The notes below the pieces were generated by a model. The model was given only the letters and a program-made list of their open reading frames with translations. It did not search any database and was not told the origin of the DNA. Shown one piece after another: positions 1 to 8,478 of a DNA stretch of 64,000 nucleotides (its first letter is position 1; each line of letters starts with the position of its first letter). Made by a program: the position numbers and the translations under genes. This DNA is from Bradyrhizobium icense (GTDB lineage: Bacteria > Pseudomonadota > Alphaproteobacteria > Rhizobiales > Xanthobacteraceae). The stretch lies in assembly GCF_001693385.1 (NCBI RefSeq), contig NZ_CP016428.1, forward strand, positions 4,588,001-4,652,000, in the 5' to 3' direction.

Positions 1-6
1 TTGCCA

Positions 7-93
7 TCAGAAGGCTGTGATGTTCGCGCGGGCCACGGCTGAGTAGTTTGTGGCGAGTTTGTCATAGCGGGTTGCGACACGGCGGACGCGCTC
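7..93 (-). pseudogene. IS5-family transposase, C-terminal remnant
   Basis: Read on the minus strand, an open frame ends in RRVATRYDKLATNYSAV followed by about eight residues and a TGA stop. The R-x-ATRYDKLA pattern is the typical C-terminal end of IS5-family (DDE) transposases. Only about 29 codons lie before sequence that no longer matches, so this is either a relic or the end of an element that continues beyond the left edge. The match stops just before the promoter region of the downstream cyclase gene, so the relic supplies no visible part of that gene. Confidence 0.6.
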
Positions 94-176
94 ACATTTC
101 ACCGCACCCGTTGTGAAAATTTGGGGTAGACTGAAGCTCCTGGTGCTCTGCCGAGGAACCGGACCAGGAGGCACCC

Positions 177-3100
177 ATGAACGTTGCGGCTTGGCTGCAC
201 GGCCTGGGGCTGGGACAATACGAGCAGGCGTTCCGCGAGAACGACCTTGACGCCGCGGTCCTTGCCCACCTGACCGCCGACGATCTGATCGGGATTGGCG
301 TCACCTCGGTCGGCCACCGCCGCAAACTGCTTGCCGCGATCGCAGCGTTGCGTGATGGAACGGAATTGACGCCCCGTCCTGTCGCGAGCGCACCGGCCTC
401 GATATCTCGGGTTGCTTCGCCGCTGCCGGAGGCTGACCGGAGGCAGGTGACGGTGCTGTTCGCCGATCTCGCCGGCTACACGAAGCTCGCCGACGAACTC
501 GACGCTGAGGAAGTCCACGCCTTCCTCGGAAGCTTCTTCGACCTTGCCGACGCAAGCGTCGCCGATCACGGCGGAACTGTCGACAAGCACATCGGCGATT
601 GCGTGATGGCGGTTTTCGGGGCCCCCATGGCCTATGGGAACGACCCCGAGCGATGCGCCCGGGCAGCCCTCGACATCGGGCGTCGCCTGCCCATGCTCGC
701 AGCCGAGCTCGGCCGCCCGGTTGGCGTGCACATCGGCATTGCCAGTGGCGAGGTTGTGGCAAGCGGCACCGGCAGCGCGCGGCACCTTGAGTACACGGTC
801 ACCGGCGAGTCCGTGAACCTCGCCTCGCGCCTGAAAGATAAGGCGGCCACGGGCGAGATCCTCATTTCGGATTCGGTCTACCGTGCGCTCGCCGAGCGGG
901 TCGATTGCGCCGATGTCGGAGAGCTCGCCATCAAAGGTCTCGCAAAGCCGGTCAGAGCGTGGCGACTGCGCGCCTTTCGCGAACCGGCCCGCTCAGGCCG
1001 CCAAGCCTTTGTTGGCCGCCACCGCGAACTGCGGCAGCTCGAAGCGGCGCTTGTCCAGTGCCGGGACACGAGACACGGCCGCGCCATCTACATCCGTGGG
1101 GAGGCCGGAATCGGCAAAACCCGTCTGCTTGAGCATTTCCAGGCGAAGGCCGAAGCGGAGCGCTTCGCCTGTCACAGCGGATTAGTGCTCGACTTCGGAA
1201 TGGGCTCCGGCCAGGACGCAATCCGCTCGCTCGTCCGCAGCCTGCTCGATCTGACGGGCCAGAGCAGCCAGGACGAGATCGACGCAGCAGCGGAAAAGGC
1301 CTTTACAGATGGCCTGCTTGCTGACGAGCAGCGGGTGTACCTGAACGACCTCCTGAACATGCCGCAATCGACCGAGCTGCGTACACTCTATGATGCGATG
1401 GACAACGCTGCCCGCAACCGCGGCAAGCGGGTTACCGTCGCCGAGCTCGTCACCCGCGCGAGCCAGCGTCGTCCTCGGCTGCTGGCGATTGAGGACCTGC
1501 ACTGGGCTGACCAGACCACGCTCGACCATCTGGCAAACCTTGCCGAGACAGTCCTTGGGTGTCCGGCGCTGCTAGTCATGACCTCGCGGATCGAGCGCGA
1601 GTCGCTCCGTGAGGTTGCCGGCCATCCGATTGTGACGATCGACCTCGGCCCGCTTCAGCCGAGCGAAGCCAACGGACTCGCCGAGGCCTATTTCGACGCA
1701 CTCGGCGAGGTCGCCCAGCGTTGCATTGAACGGGCTGCCGGCAACCCGCTGTTTCTGGAGCAACTGTTGCGGCATGCCGAGGAGAGTGCCGACGGTGGCA
1801 TCCCCGGGTCGATCCGGAGTTTGGTGCAGGCACGCTTGGATCGGCTCGCGATGCCCGACAAGCGGGCGCTGCAAGCGGCCTCGGTACTCGGCCAGCGCTT
1901 TACCACCGAAGCGTTGGCAGCCCTGATCGATCAGCCCGGATGGAATTGTGCCGACCTAGAGCGGCATCTCCTGGTGCGCCCGCAGGGCAATCACTACCTC
2001 TTCGCCCACGCGCTGATCCAGGAGGGCGTCTACGACACGCTGCTCAGGAGCCGGCGTCGCGAGTTGCATCGGCGGGCAGCAGATTGGTTCAGGAGCCGTG
2101 ACCTGACGTTGTGCGCACAGCATCTGGACCGGGCCGACGACGATGGCGCTCCTCAGGCCTACCTGGAAGCGGCACGTGCGCAGGCAGCGGAGTACCGGAT
2201 CGAACGGGCCCTGCGTCTTGTCGAACGCGGGGTTACCCTGGCCAGAAAGCGCGCCGATGTGAGCGCGCTGTCCCTGCTCCGGGGTGAGATCCTGCACGAC
2301 TTCGGTTCAATCTCGGAATCGATTGCTGCTTTCGAGCAAGCCTTGGCGGTCGCTGATGTCGACATCGAGCGGTGTCGAGCCTGGCTTGGGCTCGCCGCCG
2401 GCCTGCGCATGACCGATCGTTTCGACGAGGCCTTTGCGATGCTGGACAAAGCCGCGACCGCGGCAGCTACGGACGACCTCGCGGCAGAGCGCGCTCGGGT
2501 CCACCACCTGCGTGGCAATCTCTGCTTCCCGCTCGGAAGGCTCGTCGAGTGCCTGCAGGAGCATGAGCAGGCGCTCGACTGCGCCCGAAGAGCCCACTTG
2601 CCGGTGATGGAGGCACGTGCGCTTGGTGGCTTGGGCGACGCCGAGTACGCGCGCGGCCGGATGGCCAGCGCCCATCGGCACTTCAGCCGGTGCGCGGAAC
2701 TGTCGCGCGCGTCCGGCGCCGGGCGCATCGAAGTCGCCAACCTCAGTATGGTCGCGCATACCCAGGCATACCTCAACGATTTCTCCGCCGCGCTTGCGAC
2801 GACCCAGACCGCGGTCGAGTTGGCGGCGCGAGTCGGGCATCACCGGGCGGAAATCATCGCCCACAACGCGGCGTGCAACGTGTTTCGCACAACCGGCGAG
2901 TTTGCGCGTGTGAAGCTGCATGCCCAGCGGGCGCTGACCCTCGCTCGACAACTCGGCGCCAAAAGGTTCGAGGCGGTCAGCCTCAACGATCTGGCCATGG
3001 TCGCTCGCGCAGAGAAAAGCAGGGCGGAGGCGATCGATCTGCTACATCGTGCCCTGGCAATCAGCCGTGAGACCGGGTTCAGCTTTGTGGGCCCGTGGAT

Positions 3101-3494
3101 CCTCGGCCACCTTGCGGTCACGACCGAGGATCCGATTGAGCGTCATGCGACGCTGACGGAAGGCGAGGAGATCCTCCGCAAAGGCGCGGTGGGCCACAAT
3201 CATTTGTGGTTCTTCCGGTACGCGATCGACGCATCGCTAGACTCTCGGGATTGGGATGGCGCGGAGCGCTACAGCGCGGCGCTCGAGTATTATACGCGGC
3301 CAGAACCGTTGCCCTGGGCCAATTTCTTCGTCCGCTACGGGCGCGTCGTTGCTGTACATGGTCGACGCCGCCGCGGACAGGAGACCACATTCGAGCTTGA
3401 CGACCTGTTGGCCGAGGCCGAGCGGCTCGGCATCGGTCCGGCGCTTGTGGCCCTTGCGCGGCCGCAACGGCCCCGTTGGCAGCAAGAAACGTGA
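177..3494 (+). CDS. SAM domain - class III adenylate/guanylate cyclase - ATPase - TPR protein
   Basis: A 1105-residue cytoplasmic signalling protein. Residues 1-60 (AWLHGLGLGQYEQAF) form a SAM domain. Residues about 85-260 are a class III nucleotide cyclase with metal-binding Asp97 (LFADLAGYT) and Asp141 (HIGDCVMAVFG) and the VNLASRL transition-state segment; the residue before YTVTGESVN is Glu where many adenylyl cyclases have Asp, so ATP versus GTP preference is uncertain. A Walker A loop (GEAGIGKT, Lys314) and Walker B (LLAIEDLHWADQ) follow in a STAND/AAA-like ATPase, then TPR-type helices to the C terminus. The ATG is chosen because AGGAGG lies eight bases upstream. No transmembrane segment is visible. 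Such proteins are thought to couple an unknown ligand to cyclic nucleotide output; the ligand cannot be read here. It stands alone between IS debris. Confidence 0.85.
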   Translation: MNVAAWLHGLGLGQYEQAFRENDLDAAVLAHLTADDLIGIGVTSVGHRRKLLAAIAALRDGTELTPRPVASAPASISRVASPLPEADRRQVTVLFADLAGYTKLADELDAEEVHAFLGSFFDLADASVADHGGTVDKHIGDCVMAVFGAPMAYGNDPERCARAALDIGRRLPMLAAELGRPVGVHIGIASGEVVASGTGSARHLEYTVTGESVNLASRLKDKAATGEILISDSVYRALAERVDCADVGELAIKGLAKPVRAWRLRAFREPARSGRQAFVGRHRELRQLEAALVQCRDTRHGRAIYIRGEAGIGKTRLLEHFQAKAEAERFACHSGLVLDFGMGSGQDAIRSLVRSLLDLTGQSSQDEIDAAAEKAFTDGLLADEQRVYLNDLLNMPQSTELRTLYDAMDNAARNRGKRVTVAELVTRASQRRPRLLAIEDLHWADQTTLDHLANLAETVLGCPALLVMTSRIERESLREVAGHPIVTIDLGPLQPSEANGLAEAYFDALGEVAQRCIERAAGNPLFLEQLLRHAEESADGGIPGSIRSLVQARLDRLAMPDKRALQAASVLGQRFTTEALAALIDQPGWNCADLERHLLVRPQGNHYLFAHALIQEGVYDTLLRSRRRELHRRAADWFRSRDLTLCAQHLDRADDDGAPQAYLEAARAQAAEYRIERALRLVERGVTLARKRADVSALSLLRGEILHDFGSISESIAAFEQALAVADVDIERCRAWLGLAAGLRMTDRFDEAFAMLDKAATAAATDDLAAERARVHHLRGNLCFPLGRLVECLQEHEQALDCARRAHLPVMEARALGGLGDAEYARGRMASAHRHFSRCAELSRASGAGRIEVANLSMVAHTQAYLNDFSAALATTQTAVELAARVGHHRAEIIAHNAACNVFRTTGEFARVKLHAQRALTLARQLGAKRFEAVSLNDLAMVARAEKSRAEAIDLLHRALAISRETGFSFVGPWILGHLAVTTEDPIERHATLTEGEEILRKGAVGHNHLWFFRYAIDASLDSRDWDGAERYSAALEYYTRPEPLPWANFFVRYGRVVAVHGRRRRGQETTFELDDLLAEAERLGIGPALVALARPQRPRWQQET

Positions 3495-3517
3495 CGAATG
3501 TATACGGAGTTCTCTAG

Positions 3518-3850
3518 CGGAGATCCGCTCCGCGCCAAGTCCGTCGCGTCGGCAAGAGCGACACCGCTTGGAACACGCGCGATGCGACCTGGTCGATGGT
3601 CATTGCGGGTATCGATCCCAATCCGCAAAATGCGGGCGAAATCACGCGCTGCACCAAGGGCTACTGGGAGGCCGTGCATCCCTACTCAGCTGACGGCAGC
3701 TATGTGAATTTCATGATGGACGATGGGGACGACAACAGGCTCAAGGCAACCTATGGCAATAACTACGACCGCCTCGTCGCTTTGAAAGCCAAGTACGACC
3801 CGACAAACTTCTTTTGCGTGAACCAGAACCTCAAACCGCTGCACTCATCT
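3518..3850 (+). pseudogene. FAD-linked (berberine/BBE-type) oxidoreductase, C-terminal fragment
   Basis: The frame reads DTAWNTRDATWSMVIAGIDP, then EAVHPYSADGSYVNFMM and NYDRLVALKAKYDPTNFF followed by VNQNLKP. These are the conserved blocks of the C-terminal BBE domain of FAD-linked oxidases. The 5' part, with the FAD-binding domain, is absent: a stop lies in frame at 3515 and the cyclase gene ends at 3494. At the 3' end the frame runs straight into the left inverted repeat of the IS1111-type element, so the last residues of any translation are IS-encoded. It is a relic with no start codon of its own. Confidence 0.75.
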
Positions 3851-3863
3851 GTGGACGCCCCGC
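3851..3863 (+). repeat. IS1111-type subterminal inverted repeat, left
   Basis: GTGGACGCCCCGC; exact reverse complement of 5193-5205. It lies on the side of the transposase stop codon. Confidence 0.8.
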
Positions 3864-4101
3864 GAGATGCAAGCGGTTTTTGAAGAAGATTGGCGCGTAG
3901 TCGGATGCTGCCATCTGTCCGGCCTCTGATGCAGCGATGGAGCTGCGGGCCCGTATGGGAGTTCGCGGACCGGAACCAAATCATAAATACGTGCTCCAGG
4001 CACGATGAGTACATCTGGTTCTTCCGGCCCCGTCTCGCCGACTGTTGCGCCATACCCTCCTTCGACCGACTACATCTCTGACGACCTCAGGCCCACTAGG
4101 C
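3864..4101 (-). ncRNA. Candidate seekRNA/bridge RNA region of the IS1111-type element
   Basis: This is the non-coding stretch downstream of the transposase stop, inside the inverted repeats. It holds no credible gene. In IS1111-type elements the guide RNA that selects target and donor (seekRNA, also called bridge RNA) is encoded in this position; that is published knowledge of the family, while its presence here is inferred from position only. I have not folded it or identified the guide loops, and the true RNA boundaries are unknown. Confidence 0.4.
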
Positions 4102-5136
4102 TTACGCCTTGGCGGCGACCGGAGCTCTGTAGTTTTCCTGCTTTACAAGTAGTGCCCAGACAATCCGCGCCATCTTGTTGGCGAGCGCGACGGTTACCAG
4201 CATGCGTGGTTTGCGAGCCAGCATCTGTTCGAGCCACGAACCCTTTGGTGCGCCCCGTTTGCTTGCCTGCTGCACGACGGCGCTGCTGCCGATGATGAGG
4301 AGGCGCCTGAGTGTGCGCTCACCCATTTTGGATGTCGCACCGAGCTTCTGCTTGCCGCCTGTCGATCTTTGAAGAGGCGTAAGACCCAGCCAGGCGGCAA
4401 AGTCCCGGCCCTTGGCAAAGGTCTCGGCCGGCGGTGCTAGAGCGGTGATCGCGGTAGCGGAGATTGGGCCAATGCCGGGAATGGTCATCAGCCTTCGCGA
4501 TACTTCGTCCTCGCGGGCACGTCGGGCGATCTCCTTGTCGAGATCCGCGATCTTGCCATTGAGGCCGGCGAGCAGGTCTAACATCACTCGGAACATGGTG
4601 TGGGCCGCTTCTGGAAGCGAGCTGACCATCTCTTCTTCCTCGATCAGGTCGGCAAGCATCGCCACATGCGATGGTCCCTTGGGTGCGACCCAACCATATT
4701 CAGTGAGGTGTCCCCGAATCGCGTTGATGAGCTGGGTTCGCTGCCGCACTAACAGATCACGGGTCCGAAACACCAGACCCGCCGCTTGTTGCTGCTCGCT
4801 CTTCACGGCCACGAACCGCATGCTCGGCCGCTGCGCTGCCTCGCAGATCGCCTCGGCATCGATCGCGTCGTTCTTTTGCCGCTTCACGAACGGTTTTACA
4901 TAGGCGGGCGGGATCAGCCGAACTTCATGGCCGAGTTGGGTGAGCTGACGGGCCCAGTGATGTGCTCCGCCACATGCCTCCAGCGCTACCGTGCAACTCG
5001 GCTGGGCTGCGAAGAAATCCAGCAGCTTTCCTCGGCTGATCCGCTTGCTGAATATCGCTCGACCCCGCTCATCCGCTCCGTGCGCGTGAAAAACATGCTT
5101 GGCGATATCCAGACCGATTATGATAACCTCTGACAC
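4102..5136 (-). CDS. IS110-family (IS1111-type) transposase
   Basis: About 344 residues. With the GTG start at 5136, placed seven bases after GGGAGGC, the protein opens with the family sequence SEVIIIGLDIAKHVF. The DEDD RuvC-like catalytic set is visible: Asp10, Glu53 (ALEACGG), Asp90 and Asp93 (QKNDAIDAEA). The C-terminal transposase_20 domain carries LMTIPGIGPISATAIT and the serine segment RRLLIIGSSAVVQQ. No frameshift or missing catalytic residue is seen, so the enzyme looks intact. A longer frame reaches back to 5223, but it would read across the right inverted repeat. IS110 transposases act as RNA-guided recombinases with the Asp/Glu site and a C-terminal serine. Confidence 0.9.
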   Translation of the reverse strand: MSEVIIIGLDIAKHVFHAHGADERGRAIFSKRISRGKLLDFFAAQPSCTVALEACGGAHHWARQLTQLGHEVRLIPPAYVKPFVKRQKNDAIDAEAICEAAQRPSMRFVAVKSEQQQAAGLVFRTRDLLVRQRTQLINAIRGHLTEYGWVAPKGPSHVAMLADLIEEEEMVSSLPEAAHTMFRVMLDLLAGLNGKIADLDKEIARRAREDEVSRRLMTIPGIGPISATAITALAPPAETFAKGRDFAAWLGLTPLQRSTGGKQKLGATSKMGERTLRRLLIIGSSAVVQQASKRGAPKGSWLEQMLARKPRMLVTVALANKMARIVWALLVKQENYRAPVAAKA

Positions 5137-5192
5137 GGACGCCTCCCTTAAGTGGTGCTCAACATCTCCACTTTGGCACATCGATGCCGTCG

Positions 5193-5205
5193 GCGGGGCG
5201 TCCAC
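5193..5205 (+). repeat. IS1111-type subterminal inverted repeat, right
   Basis: GCGGGGCGTCCAC; exact reverse complement of the left repeat at 3851-3863, lying upstream of the transposase start. Confidence 0.8.
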
Positions 5206-5310
5206 CCCATCATAAATGATCACGTCCGCCGCGCAGTTCGAGTATGTCCAAGGATATTGTCGGAACGTTCTTGGAGCGGGTGCAATCTGATTGAGTTTGA
5301 CGCGAGGAAC

Positions 5311-5342
5311 CGGCCACCGCTATCCGGCGGTGGCCGTCATTT
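5311..5342 (+). terminator. Rho-independent terminator-like hairpin
   Basis: A perfect 10-bp stem (CGGCCACCGC / GCGGTGGCCG) with a six-base loop is followed by TCATTTT. It lies between the IS element and aat and would end transcripts arriving from the left, keeping aat separate. Confidence 0.6.
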
Positions 5343-5385
5343 TGGCAAGTAGCATCGGCCGTCGGCATCCTACTATCATCGGCAG

Positions 5386-6060
5386 ATGACCACACGTGAG
5401 TCTGCTGCTTCCGAAATCACGCCCGAAGTGCTGCTGCGGGCCTATGCCTGCGGCATCTTCCCGATGGCCGAGAGCGCCGGCGATCCGACGCTGTTCTGGG
5501 TCGAGCCGGAAATGCGCGGTGTGATTCCACTCGACGGCTTCCGCATCGCCTCTCGGCTTGCCCGCACCGTACGTTCGGACAATTTCAGGGTTTCCGTCGA
5601 TACCGCCTTCAAGGCCGTCATCGCGGGCTGCGCGGCGCCGCAGCCGGGCCGCGACGACACCTGGATCAACAAGCGCATCCGCGATCTCTATCTCGGGCTC
5701 CACGAGCTCGGGCACTGCCACAGCGTCGAGGTCTGGCAGGACGGCGATCTCGTCGGCGGCCTCTATGGCGTGAGTTTGGGGCGGGCGTTCTTCGGCGAAA
5801 GCATGTTTCATCGCGTCCGCGACGCTTCCAAAGTGGCGCTGGTGCATCTGGTGGCGCGGCTGATCGCAGGCGGGTTCGAGCTGCTCGACACGCAATATGT
5901 CACCGAACATCTGCGCCGTTTCGGAGCGGTCGAAATTCCAAGGCGCCGCTATCGCGCACTTCTCGACAAGGCGATCGCGGGGGAGCAAGCGGATTTTATG
6001 CGGCTACCGTCCAGCATCGGCGGTGCGGAGGCGCTCGCGATCATCGCCAAACGCAATTGA
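5386..6060 (+). CDS. aat: Leucyl/phenylalanyl-tRNA--protein transferase
   Basis: A 224-residue cytoplasmic enzyme that adds Leu or Phe from aminoacyl-tRNA to the N terminus of proteins starting with Arg or Lys, marking them for ClpS/ClpAP degradation (N-degron pathway). The family blocks are clear: [15 protein letters not shown] near the N terminus, [38 protein letters not shown] and [16 protein letters not shown]. Length is normal for alphaproteobacteria. In related genomes aat commonly lies beside DUF2155 and NDUFA12 genes; here both are in the window but separated by other genes, DUF2155 by three and NDUFA12 by more. Confidence 0.95.
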   Translation: MTTRESAASEITPEVLLRAYACGIFPMAESAGDPTLFWVEPEMRGVIPLDGFRIASRLARTVRSDNFRVSVDTAFKAVIAGCAAPQPGRDDTWINKRIRDLYLGLHELGHCHSVEVWQDGDLVGGLYGVSLGRAFFGESMFHRVRDASKVALVHLVARLIAGGFELLDTQYVTEHLRRFGAVEIPRRRYRALLDKAIAGEQADFMRLPSSIGGAEALAIIAKRN

Positions 6061-6133
6061 TTTGGTCCAAACCTGGTGCGGCGCCGGGCAATCGAAAGCT
6101 ACGGGCTCGTTGTCTCGCCCACTTCCAAATGGC

Positions 6134-7171
6134 TCAAACCGGCGGTGGGTTCAATCGCGCAAAGCCTTCCTGGGTGCGATAAGGATAGTAGGGATAGCAG
6201 GGCATCACCGCGCTCGCCTTGTCCAGGCGCGCGATCTGCTCGGCGGTCAGCGACCAGCCGACCGCGCCGAGATTGTCGCGGAGCTGCGCTTCGTCGCGCG
6301 CGCCGATGATCACGGACGACACGCTCGGGCGGGTGAGCAGCCATGCGATCGCGACCTGCGGCACGGAGCGACCGGTCTCGGTCGCGACAGCATCCAGGAC
6401 ATCGACGACGCGATAGAGCCGCTCCTCGTCGACGGGTGGACCGAACTGCGCCGTCTCGCGCAGGCGGCTGCCCGCCGGCAGCGGCTGGCCACGTCGTATC
6501 CTGCCGGTGAGACGCCCCCAACCCAGCGGGCTCCAGACCAGCGCGCCGACGCCCTGATCGAGGGCGAGCGGCATGAGCTCCCACTCATAGTCTCGGCCGA
6601 CAAGCGAATAATAGACTTGGTGCGCCACATGGCGCGGCCAGCCGTGACGCTCGGCAATGGCGAGCGACTTCATCAACTGCCAGCCCGAGAAGTTGGAGGC
6701 GCCGACATAGCGCAACTTGCCGCCGCGGACGAGCCCGTCAAGCGTTGACAGCACTTCCTCGATCGGCGTGAAGGCATCGAAGGCGTGGAGTTGCAGCAAG
6801 TCAATATAGTCGGTCCCGAGCCGCCGCAGGGCAGCGTCCACCGCCGACACGAGGCGATGTCGCGATGAGCCGGCGTCGAATGGACCGTCACCCGTCGGCA
6901 AGCTCGTCTTGGTAGAGATCAGCACCCTGTCGCGGCGGCCTTTGATCGCGGCGCCGAGAATCGCTTCCGACGCGCCGTTCGAATAGACATCGGCGGTGTC
7001 GAACAGGTTGACGCCGGCCTCGAGGCAGATGTCGATTAGCCGCCTCGCCTCCTCGGCGCCGCTCTGGCCCCAGGCCGAGAACAGCGGCCCCTGTCCGCCG
7101 AACGTGCCCGTGCCGAAACTGATAACGGGGACCTTCAGGCCCGAGGCACCCAGATTGCGATATTCCATCAT
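6134..7171 (-). CDS. Aldo/keto reductase
   Basis: A 345-residue NADP-dependent oxidoreductase of the AKR superfamily with the usual TIM-barrel order. The catalytic tetrad is visible as Asp and Tyr in FDTADVYSNG, Lys in ISTKTS and His in LLQLHAFD; the cofactor-binding end shows SSVIIGARDEAQLRDNL. Start chosen at 7171 because AGGGAG lies just upstream; a longer frame would run back into the neighbouring transporter gene. It begins 22 bases after the stop of that MFS gene and is probably cotranscribed with it. Substrate is not evident from the sequence. Confidence 0.9.
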   Translation of the reverse strand: MMEYRNLGASGLKVPVISFGTGTFGGQGPLFSAWGQSGAEEARRLIDICLEAGVNLFDTADVYSNGASEAILGAAIKGRRDRVLISTKTSLPTGDGPFDAGSSRHRLVSAVDAALRRLGTDYIDLLQLHAFDAFTPIEEVLSTLDGLVRGGKLRYVGASNFSGWQLMKSLAIAERHGWPRHVAHQVYYSLVGRDYEWELMPLALDQGVGALVWSPLGWGRLTGRIRRGQPLPAGSRLRETAQFGPPVDEERLYRVVDVLDAVATETGRSVPQVAIAWLLTRPSVSSVIIGARDEAQLRDNLGAVGWSLTAEQIARLDKASAVMPCYPYYPYRTQEGFARLNPPPV

Positions 7172-7193
7172 CGTGCTCCCTTTTGATCCTTCT

Positions 7194-8375
7194 TCATTCC
7201 GCCGGGCACGGCGCAGCGGAAGGTACCGGCCGGTCCAGATGCATGCTGCATAGCGCCAGCACGAGTCCCCCCGCGGTGATCGCCGCCGCGACGAGCGGAA
7301 GCGCGGCAAGGCCCAGGCCGTGATCGATCGCAAGCCCGCCGGCCCAGGCGCCGAGCGCATTGCCGAGATTGAAGGCCGCGATGTTGAGGCTGGAGGCGAG
7401 CGTGCGCCCCTCCGCGCCGGCCGCTTCGAGCACGCGAAGCTGCAGCGGCGCAACGGTGGCGAAGGCGGCGATGCCGAGCAGGAAGATGGACGCCACGGCG
7501 AGACCTTTGATCGGCAGCACTGCCGCAAGCGCGACGAGCACGAGCGCAAGCGCCGCGAGCGTACCGATCAGGGCGCGTCCGAGACCACGGTCGGCGAGCC
7601 GCCCGCCCGCAACATTGCCGATCGACAGGCCGACACCGAACACGAGAAGGATCGGCGAGACTGCCGCTTCAGAGAAGCCGGTCAGCCGCGTCAGGATCGG
7701 CTGAACATAGGTAAAGACCACGAACAGGCCGGCAAAACCGAACACCGTCATGGCGAGGCCGAGCAGGACTTGCGGACGGCCGACCACCGCCAGTTCCTCG
7801 CGCAGCGAAGTGGCTTTCTCATCGCCACCCACGTTGCCGGGAACGAGAACGACCAGCACAGCGAAGGCGACCACCCCGATCGCGGTCACCGCCCAGAATG
7901 CGGCGCGCCACCCCAGCATCAGGCCGAACCACGCACCAAAGGGTACGCCGAGCAGTGTCGCCACCGTCAGTCCGATGAACATAGTGGCAATTGCGGAGGC
8001 ACGCTTGTCCTCAGTGACGAGGCTCGTCGCCACCACCGATCCGACGCCAAAGAATGTGCCATGAGCGAGAGAGGTGAGGATCCGCGCCGCCATCAACAGC
8101 CCGTAGTCCGGCGCCAGCGCGCAGGCGGCGTTGCCGAGGGTAAAGATCGCCATCAGAGAAAGCAGCACCGCCTTGCGCGGCATCCGCCGCGTCGCCAGCG
8201 TCAGGATCGGCGCTCCCACGAACACGCCGAGCGCATAGCCGGAGATCAGGAGACCTGCCGTTGAGACCGAGACCTGCATGTCGGCGGCGACCTGCAGCAG
8301 GAGACCCATGATGATGAACTCAGTGGTGCCGATGCCAAAGGCACCGGCGGTCAGCGCAAGGACGGCGGCAGGCAT
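7194..8375 (-). CDS. MFS transporter, DHA1/AraJ-YdhP type
   Basis: A 393-residue inner-membrane protein with about twelve hydrophobic helices. The opening FGIGTTEFIIMGLL and the loop between helices 2 and 3 (TLATRRMPRKAVL) match the AraJ/YdhP group of drug:proton antiporter-like major facilitator proteins. The ATG at 8375 is preceded by CCGGAG. It heads a two-gene unit with the aldo/keto reductase and is divergent from the LysR gene at 8479, the usual arrangement for LysR control of an efflux or detoxification operon. The transported compound is unknown. Confidence 0.88.
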   Translation of the reverse strand: MPAAVLALTAGAFGIGTTEFIIMGLLLQVAADMQVSVSTAGLLISGYALGVFVGAPILTLATRRMPRKAVLLSLMAIFTLGNAACALAPDYGLLMAARILTSLAHGTFFGVGSVVATSLVTEDKRASAIATMFIGLTVATLLGVPFGAWFGLMLGWRAAFWAVTAIGVVAFAVLVVLVPGNVGGDEKATSLREELAVVGRPQVLLGLAMTVFGFAGLFVVFTYVQPILTRLTGFSEAAVSPILLVFGVGLSIGNVAGGRLADRGLGRALIGTLAALALVLVALAAVLPIKGLAVASIFLLGIAAFATVAPLQLRVLEAAGAEGRTLASSLNIAAFNLGNALGAWAGGLAIDHGLGLAALPLVAAAITAGGLVLALCSMHLDRPVPSAAPCPAE

Positions 8376-8478
8376 GCGTTGCTCCGGATAGGGACAGGAT
8401 TGCTGCAACGCAAATAGCGGAAGGACGGTGGAAGAATTAGAGTGCCGGCAGTCCAATCATTTGTGACGTGAAATCAAC

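Larger units (their letters stand above)
3845..5212 (-). mobile_element. IS1111-type element of the IS110 family
   Basis: About 1.36 kb, bounded by a perfect 13-bp inverted pair (GTGGACGCCCCGC at 3851 and its complement at 5193). It holds one DEDD transposase on the minus strand, a short region upstream of it (5137-5192), and about 240 bases of non-coding DNA downstream of the stop (3864-4101). Subterminal inverted repeats and a long non-coding region after the transposase are the marks that separate the IS1111 subgroup from other IS110 elements. It interrupts the 3' end of the oxidoreductase relic. Exact ends are uncertain by a few bases, because IS1111 ends extend slightly past the repeats. 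No target duplication is expected for this family. Confidence 0.8.

Noticed and set aside
5244..5294. A 16-codon frame (SKDIVGTFLERVQSD) right of the IS element
   Set aside because: No ribosome site or homology that I recognise; probably flanking non-coding DNA or a gene scrap too short to name.
7320..8264. Plus-strand frame opposite the MFS transporter
   Set aside because: Charged shadow of a transmembrane coding sequence, no independent support.
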